Part shown: piece by piece, positions 28,901 to 37,986 of the stretch
Numbering within the stretch: the first letter of the stretch is position 1
Layout of the letters: the number at the start of each line of letters is the position of its first letter
From: Nematostella vectensis
Lineage: Eukaryota; Cnidaria; Anthozoa; Actiniaria; Edwardsiidae
NCBI RefSeq assembly: GCF_932526225.1
Contig: NC_064037.1
Coordinates: 10,894,203 to 10,958,202, forward strand
Direction: 5' to 3'
DNA length: 64,000 nucleotides
The notes under the pieces: generated by a model
Seen by the model: the letters and a program-made list of their open reading frames with translations, nothing else
Told to the model about the DNA's origin: nothing
Database searches by the model: none
Translations under genes and position numbers: made by a program

Positions 28901-31599
28901 AATATAAAGAAGTGACTAAATATATAATATCTGAAAGGTTATACAAATGCAAAATTTAAAGACTCATATTTAGATGATCATTTTACTGGTGGCTTTTTGG
29001 AGATGTTTCAAAATTTCCAGTCAGGGTGCCAGTCAACCTGTATTACTTTGAGTGTTATGGACATCTGTTTGTCATAGCATATGGAATACAAAAGGTAATC
29101 AAAGTAACAAATTAAACAAAGCCCTGCTAATAAGGTTTGACTGATGGGTAAGACTGATGGAATAGAGGATTATCAATACATACAAGCAGCAAGAAATATT
29201 ACTTTGATAGAAAACATTAATGTCTTTAAAGGTCACTAAGCTTCAATTATAGAAAAATCACTTATTGAAAACATTCTAAATGTATACACTAACATTAAGT
29301 ATATCTTCAAGGTGATTTTGATATGACTCTTTTACTAGAAGATTCTGTAAGCTTTAAAAGTCGAATTATGAGCCAATAAATTAAAAAGAATGTTCCATCA
29401 TTAAAGTTACTACTATAATCGGTTAATCATTTGGGTGGTTTAAACGAAAATTTGGCCCAGTGATATGCCATAACTGCACTCATGCTTTGGAATCTTCACA
29501 CGGTGCTAAATGGCTCTTACAGTAATGGTATATGAAATTAAATTGACATCAACATGAATACAAAATAGTTCTTCCAGGATGTTAAATTATTTACGATGGC
29601 TCAAGTTTACCATGAATTTACAAGTATACATATTCTGGTCTGCAGTAAAGGAGTAACGCTTTGTCGAGTGTATGATGACAGATAGGGAACTCGAGAATCG
29701 GGAGCAATTATTAAATACACGAGCGATAAACGTTACACAGTTCAACATTTTCGCCTTCATGCAAATTACACAGCTCACTATTTGACTAACTGGGTTCTAA
29801 AATGCAAAACTAAATTTGATGTGTGTTCGTTGTTGATACGGCCTGTAAATACATGATCTTTCGTTAAAATCACTAAACCCTGCCGAATCAAGCGATGGGA
29901 AAAATGTGTTTCTGGACAAAAATCACAAGAGAGTCCCCCTGCGGCTAGGATCTGTGCTCGAAAAAACGGGATTTTTAAAAGTCCAATTCATTTGTGAAAG
30001 TATTCAAGCGTGAACACGGTAGAACAAGAAGCAAAAACGATTTATCTAACTACGCATAATGGATTTTAAATAATATATAGTCTAGCATCTCTTTCACGAG
30101 TTAGACTTGAAATTGCTCGCTGATTCCGTTCTTCTTATAATGAACAATCTACATAAAATCTGCAAGAAAGGCTAATTAGACTCCTTCGCCAATGCAAGGA
30201 AAACTTATATGTTAGGTTGACCTATATTTTTTCACTGCTAATTCGGCATGATTTTGTCTCTTTTAGCAGGAAATACGTTTGCTAGCCACCTGCATTAGTA
30301 AAAAATGGCAATAAAGAACAAATACATACGGATCACTTCCTTCTAGTAAAATGCGATCGCGGGATTGTATAAGATAATAACGCCACATTTCGAATAAGCT
30401 ACAGCCATTTAAACATCAAATCCCCAAATGGCCTGCCATTTCATCGCTTTCACTTTGAGCCAGGTCAATCGTCTTTCGGTTTGTCTGCATATATAATTTA
30501 TTGTATGCTCAGTTTCTCGGAGTTTTAGAAAAGCTAAATGCACAAGGAAAAGTTAGCCACCCCATACCGAAGACGCGCTTAGAATGAAGGAGAAAATTGA
30601 ACGCGATCTGCGAGACGGACGCGCATGGATAGCAACGGGAAAAAGACTCATTTTCGAAGAAATAAACGGAAATACGGATCACGAAACAATGCGGCTATTC
30701 TACATAGCCTTACAACTAAGGACAGTGTTATAACTAGAGGCATTGTCCACCGACTCAGAGCAGTGCTCACAGAATAATGATCGGGACATTCATTCAGTGA
30801 TTGCGATATATCCCCCTAGAAAATGATCAAATTTACCACGGTCTCAAGAGAATGATTAGGGGTAAACAAGACCCGAAATTCACCCTGTGAAATCTCTACA
30901 GTTGAGTTTAATTTTGACAGCCCAACCCCACTGGATAAATTTTCATCAATATATTTTGCATTGGAAAATGTATGAACCGACTTTGGCAGAAGCGATTTCT
31001 CTTACACGTAAAGCGAATTGTAAATAAACGCCGTTCCAAGGCCCGTAACAATCACTTACCGCTTCGTAGAAATCAAGTTGAGGGACTGGCTCGTCACACT
31101 GACACTTACAGAACTCTTTGAAGAGGAGAAATCCTGAAGAGAGGAAAACAATCGCGAGATCTTAGCACAAAATGACAAATCTCTCGCAGAAAGTAACACA
31201 CAAACAGACGTGTGTATTCCAAACGCTCGACTATGAAATTATCTACTACCTCAGAGGCATTTTCTATATTCTTGGAAGCGATCTATAGGCATAAACACAT
31301 ATATATAGTTACCTAAGCGCTGGTCGAAAATTTTGTCAAATGTAACCTCGTTGCGCTCGCTAAGATATTTGTGCATTACATGGTAGACTCTGGAGAGAAG
31401 AAACATAAGATAAGCGACTTAGTCGACACCAAAACGCTATAAAATCCTTCGTTTGTGACAGCGGTAAGGGCGATTTCTCAACGTACGATGGATCTGGAAG
31501 GCATATTTTCTTGCTTGCTCTTGCTGCTGGCGTGGATTTGGACTTTTCCATCGCCATCAGATAGGAAACATCGGCCAAAACTGCTTCGAGGTCCGCCAT
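7817..31599 (-). CDS. GRK2: G protein-coupled receptor kinase 2/3 (beta-adrenergic receptor kinase), 23 exons
   Basis: Ser/Thr kinase that phosphorylates agonist-occupied GPCRs at the plasma membrane, recruited through its PH domain by G-beta-gamma and lipids. Exons (minus): 31599-31487, 31389-31313, 31133-31060, 23705-23604, 23366-23292, 22666-22605, 22506-22455, 21762-21671, 21319-21232, 20813-20732, 20200-20148, 19249-19172, 17611-17517, 16936-16829, 15782-15716, 14071-13971, 13657-13591, 12669-12574, 12265-12190, 11500-11420, 11070-10940, 8639-8520, 7987-7817. All phases agree: 2061 nt, 686 aa (human GRK2 is 689). It starts [20 protein letters not shown], nearly identical to vertebrates. 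An RGS-homology region is followed by the kinase: glycine loop [10 protein letters not shown], Lys220, YRDLKPANILLD (D314), DLG (D332), APE. Then comes the AGC tail with [18 protein letters not shown], and a PH domain (about 553-648) with PNRLEWRG. Every intron is GT-AG except intron 19, which has a GC donor. The GRK2/3 subfamily is secure; GRK2 versus GRK3 is not meaningful here. Confidence 0.96.
8631..8845. repeat. 107-bp tandem duplication covering the GRK exon-22 acceptor
   Basis: Two direct copies, about 8631-8737 and 8738-8845, with only a few differences. Each contains the polypyrimidine tract and acceptor TTTGTTTCAG followed by AACTCTCC. The copy at 8640 is the true acceptor of exon 22; the copy at 8747 is an upstream decoy. 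Confidence 0.9.
9683..10562. mobile_element. non-autonomous TIR element, PIF/Harbinger-like, about 0.87 kb
   Basis: Near-perfect terminal inverted repeats: GGCCTAGATTAAACGGCGTG at the left (from 9686) and its reverse complement at the right (to 10559). Both are flanked by TAA, the 3-bp TWA target duplication typical of PIF/Harbinger. The interior repeats GTCGCATTATC-type motifs and has no transposase frame. It sits in the intron between GRK exons 21 and 22. Confidence 0.7.
11730..12140. repeat. degenerate tetranucleotide/octanucleotide array (AACG, ACAA, AAAG blocks)
   Basis: About 400 bp built of AACGAACGACAAACGAACAA-like blocks in the intron between GRK exons 19 and 20. The Phe/Val/Arg/Ser-rich open frames over it are products of the repeat and not genes. 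Confidence 0.85.
12875..13590. repeat. 52-bp minisatellite abutting the GRK exon-17 donor
   Basis: About 13 copies of a 52-bp unit (for example CCCTCAGTCCTACTACTATA then CCCCCACATCCCGCCCTCTC) fill the intron between GRK exons 17 and 18. The array begins immediately at the exon-17 donor. Some units (13521-13526 and 12935-12940 on the plus strand) carry an extra copy of the donor context, GGTATGTCGCAG on the minus strand. Confidence 0.9.
13680..13935. repeat. (CAGA)n/(CAGG)n microsatellite
   Basis: A tetranucleotide tract, imperfect at its edges and nearly pure in the middle (about 13795-13915), in the short intron between GRK exons 16 and 17. It produces Cys/Leu/Ser-rich or Arg/Gln/Thr/Asp-rich pseudo-frames. 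Confidence 0.95.
15019..15182 (+). repeat. dispersed repeat, copy 1 (see 50891-51050)
   Basis: A stretch containing CCTTTCGCGCGGCCAGGAAA, then TTTCAATCAAATTCAATTCC and CTAGATTGATATAAGTGAAA, recurs with modest divergence in opposite orientation at 50891-51050. It is a dispersed family with at least two copies here. The element class is unknown. Confidence 0.75.
15838..15965. mobile_element. long palindrome, end of a palindromic element family
   Basis: Two arms, GTATCGTGAAATACCGTGAC and its reverse complement, separated by a short GAGG/CCTC-rich loop and bounded by TTATTTACCAGCTGGG and CCCAGCTAAGGGT-type ends. A related GC-rich segment with CCAATCAGAGCGCGCGATTT lies at about 16,650-16,740. The same combination appears near 56,960-58,100, so this may be one element of about 0.9 kb (15,838-16,745). 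Confidence 0.6.
17720..18775. repeat. 20-bp minisatellite, about 50 copies
   Basis: The unit ATCACTATGACCTCAGCAAA repeats in near-exact 20-bp register in the intron between GRK exons 12 and 13, with degenerate copies to about 19,000. On the minus strand each unit reads TGAGGTCATAG and so contains an AGGTCA hexamer. Confidence 0.95.
19392..19568. mobile_element. short MITE with 15-bp inverted termini
   Basis: AGGCCCGTAGCCAGG at 19392-19406 and its reverse complement CCTGGCTACGGGCCT at 19554-19568 bound a 177-bp sequence with no coding capacity. It lies in the intron between GRK exons 11 and 12. No clear target duplication is seen. Confidence 0.6.
19569..19995. repeat. 142-bp tandem triplication
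   Basis: Three nearly identical copies start at 19569, 19711 and 19853 with GGCTATTTTACCTTTACAAA. The period is exactly 142 bp with only single-base differences, so the duplication is recent. The array begins directly at the right end of the MITE at 19392-19568. Confidence 0.95.
24380..28245. repeat. 67-bp minisatellite, about 49 copies, with higher-order structure
   Basis: The unit joins a 36-bp half (GTGAGATAGTATGACTGTTC, then AATACTGTACTTTGTG) to a 31-bp half (GTGAGATTGTGTGACTGTTT, then AATGCTCTGTG). It fills about 3.3 kb of the large intron between GRK exons 3 and 4, then decays after 27,715. Variant units with GATTAAGATACTG recur at about 25396, 25731 and 26066, an exact 335-bp (5 x 67) higher-order period. 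Beyond the array, a non-repeat segment at about 28,248-28,415 with an internal hairpin (ACCAGAGGCTC and its complement) interrupts degenerate copies. Confidence 0.95.
27719..27944. mobile_element. 226-bp TTAA-flanked MITE inserted in the minisatellite
   Basis: The ends are AGCTGCAGTTTTACTTCC and, inverted, AGCCGCATTGTCACCAGTTT then ACTTCC, which resemble each other as inverted termini. TTAA flanks both sides (27715-27718 and 27945-27948). Degenerate units nearby read GACTGTTTAATACTTTG without the insert, giving an internal empty site. A TTAA duplication is typical of piggyBac-type transposition. Confidence 0.65.
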
Positions 31600-31720
31600 C
31601 TTGGCTGGTTGGTCCGCCGATCGACATTTGGAAACCCTTGATTACAGTTGGATCTGCCCTGATTGGTAGAATGCTAATTACCCACGTGACCTAGCCGGCA
31701 AATTCAATATGGCGACCAAT
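31590..31720 (-). promoter_or_regulatory. putative GRK proximal promoter with YY1-like start-codon motif
   Basis: The GRK start codon lies in CCAAGATGGCGGACC, which matches the YY1 core AAGATGGCGG. Upstream in transcription direction there is a CCAAT box (seen as ATTGG at 31662-31666 on the plus strand) and a palindromic E-box CACGTG at 31683-31688. These are motif matches only; no transcription start is mapped. Confidence 0.35.
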
Positions 31721-32603
31721 CGATCAGATAAAACAGTCAAGCACTCGTGAAAAAAACTCATTTATGGATTCAAAACTTAAAATAAAAAACATCCCGTCGG
31801 CAACTTACAAATGGCATAAAACTGATGAACACTTTAATGGATTATCAAAATACAAAAAAATGCCTATCTGTAAATAAAAGATTAAGGCTAGAGTCGCAAA
31901 TGATTTTAAAGACATGCCTTTTGCTATATGGGCGACCGGGCGACAGTTTACTGTTTATTTAAGATAGAGAATTGTCAGTCAAAATGTATAAGCCTTGTGT
32001 TTGCTTTACAGGTTATTGTATGCCTGCCCGTAGATTGTCACTTACTTTAAGCATGTCACAAACTCGAAAACGCTTTCTTCCCAAACGGGACGGTCAATAA
32101 CAACGCCTTAGTTATTAGTACTAATATCAATGTGTGCCGCTTTTATAAAGTACTCAAAGTATTATTAATTCCGAAACAAATTTGTTAATCCCAGAGGAGT
32201 GTTCATGGCTGTCAAGTTTAGTGAAGATTACTTCAATATTGCTATAATGCGTTTTCAATTTTAAAATAAAATCAATCGACCTTTGAGGCCGCCGCGTTGT
32301 CCCGGGAACAAAAATCGCTGTCTACAAATATTAGAGAAGAAAAAAAAAAAAATGAAACAAAATTATATGGATAGTCCTCCTACGTTGGACATCGGTTTGT
32401 TATCTAGACTCAAATAGAATAATTTAGAGAATACTGTAATGGAATTAGCAAAAAAGGGGTGAAAGACACGCACTACACATTCGTTTCGCTCGATTTTAAA
32501 CTCTAGAGTTCGGAGCTTTAGAGTGACCCGTGAAGACCAGCAATAAACACAACGAGCCGTACGTTATTTAGGGTATCCGTTCATGATACTAATTAATCTA
32601 TAT
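31721..32603. other. intergenic DNA upstream of the GRK gene
   Basis: No gene or recognised element is seen. An A-rich run occurs at about 32340-32352. The region may contain distal GRK promoter sequence. Confidence 0.4.
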
Positions 32604-33300
32604 GTGCAATCAAGAATGCATAAGATAAGAGAGGGACACTTTGGTATTACCCGCGCGCAATGTCGATTCCGAATCTGGCTATTTTTAGTAACCACCACAC
32701 CACCACTGAGCGTGAGGATTTGCTCATTTTATTTTGTCCTACTCCCCCGCGGGTTGCGTGTTGTTTTTTTGCCAACTCGAAAGGAATGAAAAGAGATCAT
32801 GTAAAATAACTTGGAAGAAAACAATTCGAACTTAAGTAAGCAAGATTGGCAAATATACTCACAGGAAGCTAAATCCCTGTTTTGTTTGTCTGAGCGGCGA
32901 AGTCAAGTGAAGAAGAAAGAAAAAACCGACGAGCGATAAAATGGCTGTGATACCGCGTTTGATTCAAATCCCGACTCCAGCTTGTATAATAACAACATTA
33001 TAATATAACATATAATAATAACAACATCAAAGAAGTACAACTGCCCGTATCCTTGATGTTAGAATGAAATTTTCGATGGTATTTTTGCAAATAGGGTGTT
33101 TTTTTTTTTTTTTGTTTCAAGCCACAAAACAGCGGCAAACAACAAGATGAAAATGCCAAAGCGCGGGGGTAGGGTGAGTAAAAATGCTCACGCACAGTGA
33201 GGTGGGGTGGTGGTAACTAAAAATAGCCAGATTCGGAATCGACATGGCGCGCGGGTAATACCAAAGTGTCCCTCTCTTATCTTATGCTTTCTTGATGCAA
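32604..33300. mobile_element. TIR element with inverted arms of over 100 bp
   Basis: The left arm starts TGCAATCAAGAATGCATAAG. The right arm ends with the inverse of TTGCATCAAGAAAGCATAAG. The arms match closely for about 115 bp, including GATTCCGAATCTGGCTATTT, and more loosely for about 80 bp further in. It spans about 700 bp without a transposase, between the GRK promoter and the gene at 34,206. Confidence 0.7.
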
Positions 33301-34205
33301 TCTATTTACGCGAAATTGCGCTGTTTTTCAAATGATTATACTATTTTTTAATGTGTTTGCATTTTAGCCTTGTAGCGTTCGATAACTTATACATTTCGTT
33401 TGAGGTCTAAGATTGTGATTGCGTTTTTAAAGGTTTGTACAGCTCAGCAGTTATTGACAGCGAATTGGCGCGCGTACCGCACACCGTCACACAAGCCGAC
33501 ACTCGAGAGTTTCATTTCTGCGCAATTAACTACCCAAAAGTCCCAGTATTAATTCCGTTTGTTTAGAAATCTTAATTTTATTTTATTTAGATAGCTTCAT
33601 AGAAAGTTGAACGCTCCAATTATATTCGGTCGCATCCCACGGTCCCGCCGCGAATTGTACCGCGCGCGCTGGAAAACAAAAACAAAAACAAACAAACAAA
33701 CAAAGCTACAAAAGTACAAGTTGTACTTTAGACGTGTAAAACTTCGGAAAATTCAATGACAACCTGCTGGATAACTTGCTGCGATTAAAATGAATTTTGA
33801 AAATAAATGGAAAAGGAAAAACCTTTATACGCCGTGAGTCTTTTATTTCTAGTAAGAATCGTTTTGTTCAGTTTTTTTTAGGGTTTGATACGGCTAAAAA
33901 TTTAATTCGATGCTCCCGAGTCCTTTTTTTGTGCGTGTTTTAAGACGCTATGATGAATAGGATGTCTATGTTAGTACAAAATCGATTAATGTAAAAGCTT
34001 GTGTAGCAATAAGTGACGCTACCGATAATAAAAAATAAATCCAAAATAGTTCTTCGTGCCACTCAAATTGGCGCTCTCTTAACTACAACGACATTTGTGA
34101 ATGTCTAATATACAAGCAGCAACCATGCGCGTGGTGCATCCTGGTATACGTAAACCACAATGGAGGTACTACTGAATTCTTTCTAAAAACAAACTTTGCC
34201 CGGAT
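33301..34205. other. intergenic DNA, probable 3' flank of the gene at 34,206
   Basis: No coding region is supported. A minus-strand AATAAA signal is present near 33,842 (TTTATT on the plus strand) and could serve the minus-strand gene ending at 34,206. A short AAACAAAA-type run lies at about 33,675-33,705. Confidence 0.35.
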
Positions 34206-34670
34206 CTATAGAAAAGTCGATACACGTCCGTCTTTCTCTTGTAGTTCAGGGCTTCCTTGGTAAGATGACTGGGATAGTTTGTGGTCTCTTTCAGGCGAGC
34301 GGGTAAAGTCCATTTTGGATGATATGGAAGACTCCTTTGGGTTATAAACCTGTGCATGGGATAGCTGTGGAGTCGCTTGTGTATGCTTCGGGTAGAATTC
34401 TTTTTCAGCGGTTTTGTTAAGAAGAGATATAGACCCTGCCATGTGCCCCATAGCTTGTAAGTTTTCATGAGCCGGCTTTTCGTCAATATTCTGCATCTCT
34501 TCCTCGAAGATAGGATTTTGCTTCGTACAAACGGTTTCTTGTGGACGACGCATGCGCTGTAGCTCCCGTCGTCGCCACTTCAACCACGTGTAAGTGGTAA
34601 AAAGCAGGAGGAGGACTAGGGCTAGCACACATGCTGTGATAGTACCGGCGTCTAGAGCGTTCATCGCCAT
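34206..34670 (-). CDS. small single-pass membrane protein, unknown function
   Basis: A single-exon frame of 154 aa starts MAMNALDAGTITACVLALVL in a good initiation context (GAAAAATGGCG). A hydrophobic segment spans about residues 10-28 (ITACVLALVLLLLFTTYTWL). It is followed at once by the basic stretch KWRRRELQRMRR, which predicts a short extracellular or lumenal N-terminus and a cytoplasmic tail of about 120 residues (type III topology). The tail is polar, rich in Ser, Gln, Glu and Lys, with no Cys pattern or recognisable domain. It could be a small adaptor or signalling receptor tail. A 57-bp minisatellite lies just upstream of the start. I do not recognise the family. The hydrophobic-then-basic design supports a real gene, but the single exon leaves room for doubt. 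Confidence 0.6.
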   Translation of the reverse strand: MAMNALDAGTITACVLALVLLLLFTTYTWLKWRRRELQRMRRPQETVCTKQNPIFEEEMQNIDEKPAHENLQAMGHMAGSISLLNKTAEKEFYPKHTQATPQLSHAQVYNPKESSISSKMDFTRSPERDHKLSQSSYQGSPELQEKDGRVSTFL

Positions 34671-34757
34671 TTTTCCACTAGACCCAAAACAACAAGAAAA
34701 TGCGGTTATTAAATTTTAACCATTAATACCCAGGGAAAGGGAAAAGGTATTCAAAAG

Positions 34758-35235
34758 ATGTATATTGTGATCTATTATCACCCTTTAGGATACATTGCGT
34801 TGGGGGACCATTTTATATATCGTGATCTATTGTCACCCTTTTTAGGATACATTGCGTTGGGGGACCATTTTATATATCGTTATCTATTATCACCCTTTTT
34901 AGGATACATTGCGTTGGGGGACCATTTTATATATTGTTATCTATTATCACCCTTTTTAGGATACATTGCGTTGGGGGACCATTTTATATATCGTTATGAA
35001 TCTATTATCACCCTTTTTAGGATACATTGCGTTCGGGGACCATTTTATATATCGTGATCTATTATCACCCTTTTTAGGATACATTGCGTTGGGGGGACCA
35101 TTTTATATATCGTGATCTATTATCACCTTTTTTAGGATACATTGCGTTGGGGGACCATTTTATATATCGTGACCTATTGTCACCCTTTTATGATACATTA
35201 CGTTAGGGGATCATTTCTTATAGCGTGACCTGTTG
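34758..35235. repeat. 57-bp minisatellite, about 8 copies
   Basis: The unit contains CACCCTTTTTAGGATACATT, then GCGTTGGGGGACCATTTTAT. It lies within about 90 bp upstream of the start of the minus-strand gene at 34,670, so it could fall in that gene's promoter or 5' UTR. Confidence 0.95.
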
Positions 35236-35319
35236 TCACTTATTTTCTGATACATTTAGGGACCTAGAGCGAGAACGACGACGGCTAGGACAACGAGATC
35301 GAAAGAGATGCCTTCGCCG

Positions 35320-35564
35320 TTTACTGTCGAATCCGATGTATCGCGACCCGCGTTTTCAAAACACGATTTGTTTTGTTTTTCTGTTCCGTTAGTAAAACCA
35401 GGCAGTGTCGCGACAGAAAGCCAGGCAACTGCGCTAGGCGAGAGATGGCAAGAATCTGATTGGCTTAGAATAATTTGACTGGCGGAACAGAAAATCAAAA
35501 AAGACAAAAACAAATCGATGTTTTGAAAATGCGGCGTCGCGATACAACGGATTCGACAGTAAAA
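35320..35564. mobile_element. 245-bp MITE with inverted termini of about 45 bp
   Basis: TTTACTGTCGAATCCGATGT at the left and the inverse of TTTACTGTCGAATCCGTTGT at the right both continue into ATCGCGAC and a TTTTCAAAACA block. The interior has no coding capacity. Confidence 0.7.
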
Positions 35565-36889
35565 ATCTACACCAGTGTGATTGCAATAAAATTAGCTAAA
35601 CAATATAGTCAGAGACAGATAAAAATTTACTAAGGACATTTGTAGCGAACGTAGTTAGAGGAGCTTACATGCAAACGTCCGCGTCCTCAATTGATCGTTG
35701 AATTGGGAATGTTTACGTCGTGATTTGGTGGGAAACGCCCGGCTGAAATTTATTAGACAGAACGCATTTTCACGTGCTGTTATTCAATCCTGAATCAAAT
35801 TCCATTGTTTTCTGCCATCGTCGTCCACGGCGTATGGAGCCGTGACCTGTTGTCAAACACTCCTTGCACTCAAATAAATTGTTTATATGAAGCTATATGA
35901 ACCCCATAATCAAACCCTTCTCTCTGTCGCAGGCCGGAGCCGCAACTTCGCGTATAAACCCACTGCAGAGCCGGCTTCGCAGGGTGACTTCACACATGCG
36001 TGCCTACATACTCTTTGATTATTTGGTATCACTCTTGTACTACATATAAACGAAAGGTAAGCGATATCTAATTCGAAAAACAAAAACGCCTGTTTATAAA
36101 ATGACAAAACCTCCAAGTTTCCTAAACGGTAAGAATATTTATCATTTCGAAGTGGTTACCCTATATTTTTCTACCCTAAGTTACTTGACCGACCATTTAA
36201 GATTTTCTTGAGAGGTTTGAGTTACGGGAATTAGTTTTCAGGTTAGGGATTTACTTTTAAAATCAGTTTTAGGGTGTGTTTTCGCATGACCTATAACATC
36301 AAATGAAAAAACTTTTTTAATTAGCAAGATTGTCAAGTTATACTTTAGGGAAGGTCTCGAATATTTTTGTTTGTTTGCTACGTGTCTTGTAGGGCTGCAA
36401 ACTTGAAGCGTAAAGTGACTTGAAGCGAAACGTATTTTTATAGCACGATTTATAAAATCTCTTTACAAACTCCAATAAAGGTATGATATTTAAGAAGTTA
36501 CCTATTCAATCTTTTGGTAACCTGGTGGAACAACAACGAGTTTATTCAATGTAAGTTTTCCTTTTTCTTAGTGTAAATATTTTGCGTGTTTAGTTCTCAG
36601 AGAGTTCTTTTAGTACTCATAGTTATTAAATTGGCTTACGGATGTATCGTTTTAAAAGACAAAACACAAAATTATATACGAAAATATATCTAGTATGTTT
36701 TTTGCATGTTTTAGTGGAAACAAATCTTAGTGGAAACAAATGCAAATGCGAGCATTTTAAATACAAAAGAAGTTCTTTAAAGATATACTGTAGCTTATAA
36801 CTCATTAAGATATCATTTGACCCCGGACACTTTTCCTGTCATTCCAGACGGGTGCATACCTCTTATTTTGCGCCTTTTGCGAGCTCCTT

Positions 36890-37235
36890 GTGTCCAAATT
36901 TGAGTGTGTCAAAAGGCAATTCGATCGAGTGGACTTTTGTCTTAAAGCAAACAAGATTGTAGCTGGAGAAGTAATTGAAGACCTTCAAATTAGCATAAGC
37001 AGTGGAGCCTTGCTTTATGAAGCTCAACTTCACGCATAACGAAGTCCACAGTGTGACGTCATGTCCGGAAAAAGTTCGGATTTCGTGTGAGTAACTTGGA
37101 GTGTGTCGAAAGGCGATTCAATCGAGTGGACTTTTGTCTTAAAATTAAACAAGAGTTCGGCTTGAGAAGCTTCAATTAGCATAAGCATTGCTTTATTGCT
37201 CAACTTCACGCATAACGGAGTTCACAGTGTGACGT
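36890..37235. repeat. diverged direct duplication, about 200-bp period
   Basis: Two copies share GGACTTTTGTCTTAAA, CTCAACTTCACGCATAACG and a final CACAGTGTGACGT. The second copy is shorter because of deletions. Confidence 0.75.
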
Positions 37236-37247
37236 TTGTCCGTCACA

Positions 37248-37444
37248 CTGTGTTGGTTCTCATTTGGACGTAAGCGCAAACGGAAGGCACGTAGTTTCCC
37301 GATTCTCACTAGAACATAAGCGCAAGCGGAAGCGCAAAAGAACTCAACTGCTTGATTTTCTTGCGCTTGCGCTTGTGTTTGACCGATTCTCACTTGCGCT
37401 TCCGTTTGCGCTTACGCTTGCGTCCTAGTGAGAACCAACCTTAA
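37248..37444. mobile_element. palindromic MITE, copy 1
   Basis: It starts TTGGTTCTCATTTGGACGTA and ends CCTAGTGAGAACCAACCTTA. The interior carries GCGCAAGCGGAAGCGCAA motifs and their inverse, so the whole element folds on itself. A second copy is at 48296-48473. The left terminus of this copy appears damaged. Confidence 0.75.
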
Positions 37445-37986
37445 GGAAACCTTGAATCACGACATCAGGCAATGCAGGGTGTGACGTAGAATAGAGACGC
37501 AGCCTGGAGCCCGGAACGTATTGTGTTCAAAATACTCAAATACTTTAAATTCTGTTTCTCCATCGATTCTAATTATCGTGGAATTCAGATGAGTTGAGAT
37601 AAGCAACATCAAAGAGGAGCTTTAAAGCGAAAGTAAAAATAGCTTCATGATTCTTACGAAGTAATTCACAAATTTAACACTGAACTACTGTATATCGCTT
37701 TATACAGAACGGGCAAATACAGAGACTGGGATACCTGTGCTAAAGAAACAGTCACATGACGAAGTGACAAACTATTTATTTCCCAAGATGCATGTTGGGA
37801 GGCTCGGGCGCCAAGTCTGTCCCCGTTTTATTGTCAAATTACAGAGAGAGAAAAAGTCACGCCGATAAAAACACACACCGATCTCACGAATAAACAGAAG
37901 ACTGTTCATGTCAACCAGGAAATGTTTCTTGCATCCTGATTGGTTTATGTCAAGGTTACCATTGTAGCGCGCGCTGCACTGTGAAT

